A stretch of DNA of 64,000 bases from Macrococcoides bohemicum (GTDB taxonomy: Bacteria; Bacillota; Bacilli; Staphylococcales; Staphylococcaceae), in assembly GCF_042658685.1 (NCBI RefSeq), contig NZ_JBHSQY010000001.1, one strand, 5' to 3'. The position numbers were made by a program, and so were the translations under genes. The notes under the pieces are model-generated. The model saw nothing but the letters and a program-made list of their open reading frames with translations. It did not search any database and was not told the DNA's origin. This document shows, piece by piece, positions 60,174-64,000 of the stretch; position 1 is the stretch's first letter; every line of letters begins with the position of its first letter.

Positions 60174-60193
60174 ACATACTGGGAGGTTTTAAT

Positions 60194-61297
60194 ATGGCTG
60201 CAAAGAAATCCGATGCGACAACAAAAATCGCAGAATTATTAACATTAGAACAAGTAAAAACACAATTACTTGAGACAGGTAAGAAGAATGGACATTTAAG
60301 TCACGAAGAAATAGCTGATAAATTACAAAATTTTGAGATGGATTCTGATCAGATGGATGAATTTTTTGAAGCGATTGCCGAAAATGACATCACTTTAATC
60401 AATGAAAAAGATGCAAATGATACTGATGATAAGATCAATCTTAATGATTTATCTGCGCCTCCAGGTGTTAAAATTAACGATCCTGTTCGTATGTATTTAA
60501 AAGAAATTGGACGCGTTAATTTATTAAGTGCTGAAGAAGAAATTGAACTTGCTAAACGTATTGAGCAGGGGGATGAAGAAGCGAAAGCACGACTTGCAGA
60601 AGCAAACTTACGTCTTGTTGTAAGTATTGCAAAACGTTATGTAGGACGCGGTATGTTATTCCTTGATTTAATTCAGGAAGGGAACATGGGTCTTATTAAA
60701 GCTGTAGAAAAGTTTGATTTTACAAAAGGATTTAAATTCTCAACTTACGCTACATGGTGGATTCGTCAGGCAATCACGCGTGCGATTGCTGACCAGGCAA
60801 GAACAATTCGTATACCAGTGCATATGGTAGAAACGATAAACAAGTTAATACGTGTACAACGTCAATTACTTCAGGACTTAGGACGTGATCCTTCCCCGGA
60901 AGAAATTGGAGAAGAAATGGATTTACCACCTGAAAAAGTTCGTGAAATCTTAAAGATAGCACAAGAGCCAGTTTCACTTGAAACACCGATCGGTGAAGAA
61001 GATGACAGTCACTTAGGTGATTTTATTGAAGATCAGGACGCACAAAGTCCAGCTGATCATGCTGCATATGAGTTATTAAAAGAACAATTAGAAGATGTAT
61101 TAGATACATTAACAGATCGTGAAGAAAATGTTTTAAGATTACGATTTGGTTTAGATGATGGACGTACTCGTACGCTTGAAGAAGTAGGAAAAGTGTTCGG
61201 TGTAACGAGAGAACGTATACGTCAAATTGAAGCAAAAGCTTTACGTAAATTACGTCATCCGTCAAGAAGTAAACGTCTTAAAGATTTTATGGATTAG
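60194..61297 (+). CDS. rpoD: primary sigma factor sigma-A
   Basis: 367 residues with region 1.2 DPVRMYLKEIGRVNLLSAEEEIELAKRIE. Region 2 contains NLRLVVSIAKRYVGRGMLFLDLIQEGNMGLIKAVEKFDFTKGFKFSTYATWWIRQAITRAIADQARTIRIPVHMVE. Region 3 and region 4.2 ending VTRERIRQIEAKALRKLRHPSRSKRLKDFMD follow. The short region 1.1 is Gram-positive in type. GGGAGG precedes ATG 60194, 20 bp after dnaG. Confidence 0.98.
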   Translation: MAAKKSDATTKIAELLTLEQVKTQLLETGKKNGHLSHEEIADKLQNFEMDSDQMDEFFEAIAENDITLINEKDANDTDDKINLNDLSAPPGVKINDPVRMYLKEIGRVNLLSAEEEIELAKRIEQGDEEAKARLAEANLRLVVSIAKRYVGRGMLFLDLIQEGNMGLIKAVEKFDFTKGFKFSTYATWWIRQAITRAIADQARTIRIPVHMVETINKLIRVQRQLLQDLGRDPSPEEIGEEMDLPPEKVREILKIAQEPVSLETPIGEEDDSHLGDFIEDQDAQSPADHAAYELLKEQLEDVLDTLTDREENVLRLRFGLDDGRTRTLEEVGKVFGVTRERIRQIEAKALRKLRHPSRSKRLKDFMD

Positions 61298-61324
61298 AAT
61301 TTCAATTTAAATTGTGAAAAGTCT

Positions 61325-61352
61325 TTGACAATCACTGTTTTTAATATAAAAT
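61325..61352 (+). promoter_or_regulatory. promoter of cccA
   Basis: TTGACA (61325-61330) and TAAAAT (61347-61352) are 16 bp apart, about 40 bp before the cytochrome gene. Confidence 0.65.
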
Positions 61353-61390
61353 AGATATGTATATGGTGAAATTAAAGGGAGGTAAATTGA

Positions 61391-61741
61391 ATGAATCGTA
61401 ATCCAGTAATTCCGTTTTTACTTATTATGCTTATGGGCGTAGGCTTAATCTTCTTTATGTCTGCACATGGTGCGAACAAAGCTGAAGAAGAGGGTGAAGG
61501 TGGAGCTAAAACTGAACAAAAGTTTGATGCTAAAACTTTTGCAAAAGATAACTGTACGTCATGTCACGGTCAAAACTTAGAAGGTGGAATGGGTCCTAAA
61601 TTAGCTGGTCTTTCTATGAAACCAGATGATGCTAAGAAAATTATCCGTGAAGGTAAAGGCGCTATGCCAGCTCATGACGCTTCAAAAATTTCTGATAAAG
61701 ATTTAGATACTTTAGTTAAGTATTTAAAAGACGCAAAATAA
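61391..61741 (+). CDS. cccA: membrane-anchored cytochrome c-550
   Basis: 116 residues. An uncleaved N-terminal anchor (VIPFLLIMLMGVGLIFFM, about 6-23), a flexible E/G/A-rich linker and a class I cytochrome c domain with heme site CTSCH (C55, C58, H59) are present. The likely distal ligand is M92 in GAMPAHD. It carries electrons on the outer membrane face, probably to a terminal oxidase. Same position as Bacillus cccA, downstream of sigA. Most staphylococci lack it, so it points to Macrococcus or a similar genus. AGGGAGG precedes ATG 61391. Confidence 0.95.
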   Translation: MNRNPVIPFLLIMLMGVGLIFFMSAHGANKAEEEGEGGAKTEQKFDAKTFAKDNCTSCHGQNLEGGMGPKLAGLSMKPDDAKKIIREGKGAMPAHDASKISDKDLDTLVKYLKDAK

Positions 61742-61752
61742 TAAACAATTAA

Positions 61753-61785
61753 AATCTTTTGCCAAGTGCAAAAGATTTTTTTTTG
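61753..61785 (+). terminator. terminator after cccA
   Basis: AATCTTTTGC (61753-61762) pairs perfectly with GCAAAAGATT (61768-61777), followed by eight or more T residues. Confidence 0.9.
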
Positions 61786-61797
61786 AAAGGATATAAA

Positions 61798-62487
61798 ATG
61801 ATACCATTAAACAAAAGATTAAAAACAGTTGCAAGGTATATACAGCATGAACGTTTAGCTGATATTGGTTCTGATCACGCTTATTTGCCTCTGTATGCAT
61901 TAGAAAATAATCTGATTAAATGTGCCGTAGCTGGAGAAGTTGTAGCTGGACCGTTCGAAGCTGCAGTTCAGAATGTTAAAAAGTATAATGCTTCATCTTC
62001 TATCGACGTACGTCTTGGTAATGGATTAGAAGTCATTAAACCGGGTGAAGTAGATGTAATTACTATTTGTGGGATGGGTGGTCCACTTATTGCAGACATC
62101 ATTACATCGGGTAAAGATAAATTAGGCAATCATCCACGTCTAATACTGCAAAGTAACATTCATACAGAAGCAGCTCGTCATGCACTTGTTTCACTTGGTT
62201 ATGAAATCATTGCTGAAGAGATAATGAAAGAAAAAAAGCATACTTACGAAATTATCGTTGCTGAATATGCCACTGAACAAGTGAATTATACGCAAAAAGC
62301 ACTGAAATTTGGTCCAATTCTTTTACAAAATAAAAATGAAGTGTTTGTCGAAAAGTGGAATAGAGAATATCAGCATTTAATGAAAGTATTATCAGCGATA
62401 GAACACGATCCTATTCATGGACAAAAACATGAACAGCTAAAAGAAGAAATCTCATTGTTAAGAGAGGTGTTAGGTTATGTTGATTAG
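61798..62487 (+). CDS. trmK: tRNA m1A22 methyltransferase
   Basis: 229-residue SAM methyltransferase of the TrmK/YqfN family. It has PLNKRLKTVARYIQHERLADIGSDHAYLPLYAL (motif I), VRLGNGLEVIKPGEVDVITICGMGG and LILQSNIHTEAARHAL, and a C-terminal coiled coil. Methylates A22 of some tRNAs. I choose ATG 61798, 7 bp after GAAAGGA; the longer frame begins in the cccA terminator. Overlaps nif3 by 11 bp. Confidence 0.94.
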   Translation: MIPLNKRLKTVARYIQHERLADIGSDHAYLPLYALENNLIKCAVAGEVVAGPFEAAVQNVKKYNASSSIDVRLGNGLEVIKPGEVDVITICGMGGPLIADIITSGKDKLGNHPRLILQSNIHTEAARHALVSLGYEIIAEEIMKEKKHTYEIIVAEYATEQVNYTQKALKFGPILLQNKNEVFVEKWNREYQHLMKVLSAIEHDPIHGQKHEQLKEEISLLREVLGYVD

Positions 62488-63562
62488 AGAGTTATTAAAT
62501 CAAATTAATCAGGAGATACCACTGCATACTGCAGAAAATTGGGATAATGTAGGTCTTCTTATTGGAGATGAAGCAGCTGAAGTATCCGGCATAATAACAG
62601 CGCTTGACTGTACATTAGAAGTTATACAGGAAGCTAAAGAAAAAAATATAAACACAATAATTTGTCATCATCCATTGATTTTTAGTGGAATAAAATCAAT
62701 TCTACATTCAGGTTATGGAGAAGTAATCAGAAGCTTAATAAAGAACGATATGCAATTGATTGCACTACATACGAATTTAGATGCACATCCTAAAGGTGTT
62801 AGTACGATGATTGCTGAGCATCTTGAATTAAATGATATAGAAATATTATTACCTGAACAAAAATCGATTCAAAAACTCCAGATTTTTGTTCCTTTAGCTT
62901 ATGCTGAACAATTTAAATCAGCGTTGGCAGAAGTAGGTGCTGGACAAATTGGTGATTATGAACACTGTTTCTTTTCAGTAAAAGGAACAGGCGAATTTCG
63001 TGCATTAGAAAATGCTAACCCATTTGTCGGTAATAAAGGTGAAATCCATCAGGAAGAAGAAATGAAGATTGAATGTGTCTTTGAATCATCTTTGAAATCT
63101 GATGTATTAGAAGTGATAAAAACACATCATCCTTATGAAACACCTGCTTTTGATATTTGGTCATTTGATGTCCAGGCTGAATATGGTACTGGTGTGAAAG
63201 CAGCCTTGAAGGAACCTATGTCATTATCTGATTTTGCAAAAAATGCAAAAGAAAAATTAAATTTGGATGTAATTAAGATGATTGGAGAAGATAAAGTTAT
63301 TAACACAGTAGGGATAATTGGGGGTTCAGGAATGGATTACATGAATGAAGTTAAACGAGTGGGTGTTGATGTATTTATTACAGGTGATATTAAGTATCAC
63401 GAAGCACATGATTTGATAATGGCAGAACTAGCTGCGCTTGATATCACACATTATGCTGAACATGTTATGAAAGAAGGACTCAGTACACTTTTATCAACTT
63501 TTATCAAAGATATAAATATCGTTGTTTCACAAATAGATACGAATCCATTTAAAGTGATATAA
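62477..63562 (+). CDS. Nif3-like dinuclear metal center protein
   Basis: 361 residues, Bacillus YqfO type. The N-terminal block AENWDNVGLLIGDEAAEVSGIITALDCT, the metal-binding ICHHPLIF and LHTNLDAH, and the C-terminal DVFITGDIKYHEAHDLIMAELAALDITHYAEHVMKEGL provide histidine/aspartate/glutamate ligands. The middle insertion (about 130-230) is a CutA1/PII-like domain found in the longer family members. Function unclear; proposed GTP cyclohydrolase-like or scaffold activity is unproven. Confidence 0.92.
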   Translation: MLIRELLNQINQEIPLHTAENWDNVGLLIGDEAAEVSGIITALDCTLEVIQEAKEKNINTIICHHPLIFSGIKSILHSGYGEVIRSLIKNDMQLIALHTNLDAHPKGVSTMIAEHLELNDIEILLPEQKSIQKLQIFVPLAYAEQFKSALAEVGAGQIGDYEHCFFSVKGTGEFRALENANPFVGNKGEIHQEEEMKIECVFESSLKSDVLEVIKTHHPYETPAFDIWSFDVQAEYGTGVKAALKEPMSLSDFAKNAKEKLNLDVIKMIGEDKVINTVGIIGGSGMDYMNEVKRVGVDVFITGDIKYHEAHDLIMAELAALDITHYAEHVMKEGLSTLLSTFIKDINIVVSQIDTNPFKVI

Positions 63563-63573
63563 AATAGCGAGGC

Positions 63574-63680
63574 TGGAGCAGGAGTGTTCTGCCACAAGCA
63601 AAAACCGAACAAAACTAATAAATCACGCTTTGATTTATAGTTTTTGTTCGGTTTTTGACGTAGGGGCAACTTCTGTTCCA
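63574..63680. repeat. long two-tier inverted repeat, bidirectional terminator
   Basis: An inner stem pairs 63600-63625 with 63631-63656 (about 25 bp, both arms built around AAAAACCGAACAAAA, small internal bulge). An outer stem pairs TGGAGCAGGAGT (63574-63585) with ACTTCTGTTCCA (63669-63680), including two G-U pairs. The whole 107-nt structure fills the gap between converging nif3 and ispH. It resembles the GGCTGG...-type intergenic repeats of staphylococci, though I cannot check copy number here. Confidence 0.75.
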
Positions 63681-63733
63681 CCGTTAAAGCTGTTAAACAG
63701 AAGAGAGTTAAGACTTATGACACACCCTGTTAA

Positions 63734-64000
63734 TTAATCTATTATTTTTACAGGTGTTGCATTTTTAATCTTAGGTAATATCTTTTCTGTCGGTACGCCT
63801 GACTTTTCTGGTATCGGTTGAATATTTAATGGGTCATAAGATTTAATATAATCGATGACCTCTTTTACGATTGGTGTTGGTGTTGAAGCGCCAGCAGTTA
63901 CAGCAATCGTTGATTTTCCCTGAAGCCATTCAAGTTTTAATTCACTAATGTCAGAAATACGGTAAGCTTCTGTATGAGCGATTTCTTTAGATACTTGTGC
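63734..64000 (-). CDS. ispH: 4-hydroxy-3-methylbut-2-enyl diphosphate reductase (C-terminal part)
   Basis: Minus-strand frame open to the window edge, last 88 residues of the protein. ELKLEWLQGKSTIAVTAGASTPTPIVKEVIDYI contains the IspH C-terminal TAGASTP substrate-binding segment. IspH is the 4Fe-4S enzyme ending the MEP isoprenoid pathway. The tail NATPVKIID matches no obvious extra domain. The 5' end lies beyond 64000. Confidence 0.88.
   Translation of the reverse strand, partial: AQVSKEIAHTEAYRISDISELKLEWLQGKSTIAVTAGASTPTPIVKEVIDYIKSYDPLNIQPIPEKSGVPTEKILPKIKNATPVKIID

Overview
The window is a low-GC Gram-positive chromosome segment with almost no space between genes. It looks like housekeeping backbone from the family Staphylococcaceae, and I favour Macrococcus or a close relative over Staphylococcus itself. 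The gene order (hisS-aspS-6S RNA-tcdA-rarA-cymR; yrvO-mnmA-TPR-recD2-alaS-ireB-ruvX-yrzB-mltG-trmR-trhP1-trhP2-udk-greA; yqeG to comEC; holA-rpsT-lepA-hemW-hrcA-grpE-dnaK-dnaJ-prmA-rsmE-mtaB-rpsU; phoH-ybeY-dgkA-cdd-era-recO; glyQS-ccpN-ppsR-dnaG-rpoD) is the familiar Bacillus/Staphylococcus arrangement without sporulation genes. A membrane-anchored cytochrome c gene (cccA) follows rpoD. From general knowledge, typical staphylococci lack it and Macrococcus has it. The genus is therefore an inference. I see no phage, insertion sequence, CRISPR array or resistance cassette.

Layout. 1-9.4 kb: T-box-controlled hisS-aspS, 6S RNA, tcdA, an ABC-2 exporter pair, rarA, the sulfur regulator cymR and a flavin monooxygenase. 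9.7-25.3 kb: tRNA thiolation (yrvO, mnmA), recD2, T-box alaS, the ireB-ruvX-yrzB-mltG group, the wobble-uridine hydroxylation/methylation genes trmR-trhP1-trhP2, then udk, greA, mtnN and a 34-residue membrane peptide. 25.3-35.7 kb: yqeG, a two-gene SPFH membrane module plus tRNA-Gly set between yqeG and yqeH, the yqeH-to-yqeM operon and the late competence operon comEA-EB-EC. 35.7-48.4 kb: yqzM, holA, rpsT, lepA, hemW, the HrcA/CtsR-controlled heat-shock operon, prmA, rsmE, mtaB, rpsU. 48.5-55.2 kb: the NfeD/flotillin operon, a PH-domain membrane protein, phoH to recO. 55.2-64 kb: T-box glyQS on the minus strand, divergent ccpN-ppsR-dnaG-rpoD, cccA, trmK, nif3, and the C-terminal part of ispH at the window edge.

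How parts work together. Translation dominates: three T-box aminoacyl-tRNA synthetase units, tRNA modification (tcdA, mnmA, trmR/trhP, mtaB, trmK), ribosome biogenesis GTPases (yqeH, era, lepA) and ribosomal proteins. A second theme is the cell envelope. The ABC exporter, the SPFH pair and the NfeD-FloA operon are each preceded by the same 20-bp direct repeat, ACCTTAAATTTACCTTAAAA. In all three a -10-like hexamer lies 35-36 bp further downstream. This shared operator is the most interesting unexplained signal in the window and suggests one response regulator controlling three membrane operons. Other notable regulatory architecture: a terminator hairpin that contains the comEA Shine-Dalgarno, a promoter-plus-terminator leader before trmR, and a glyQS T-box leader overlapping the ccpN promoter.
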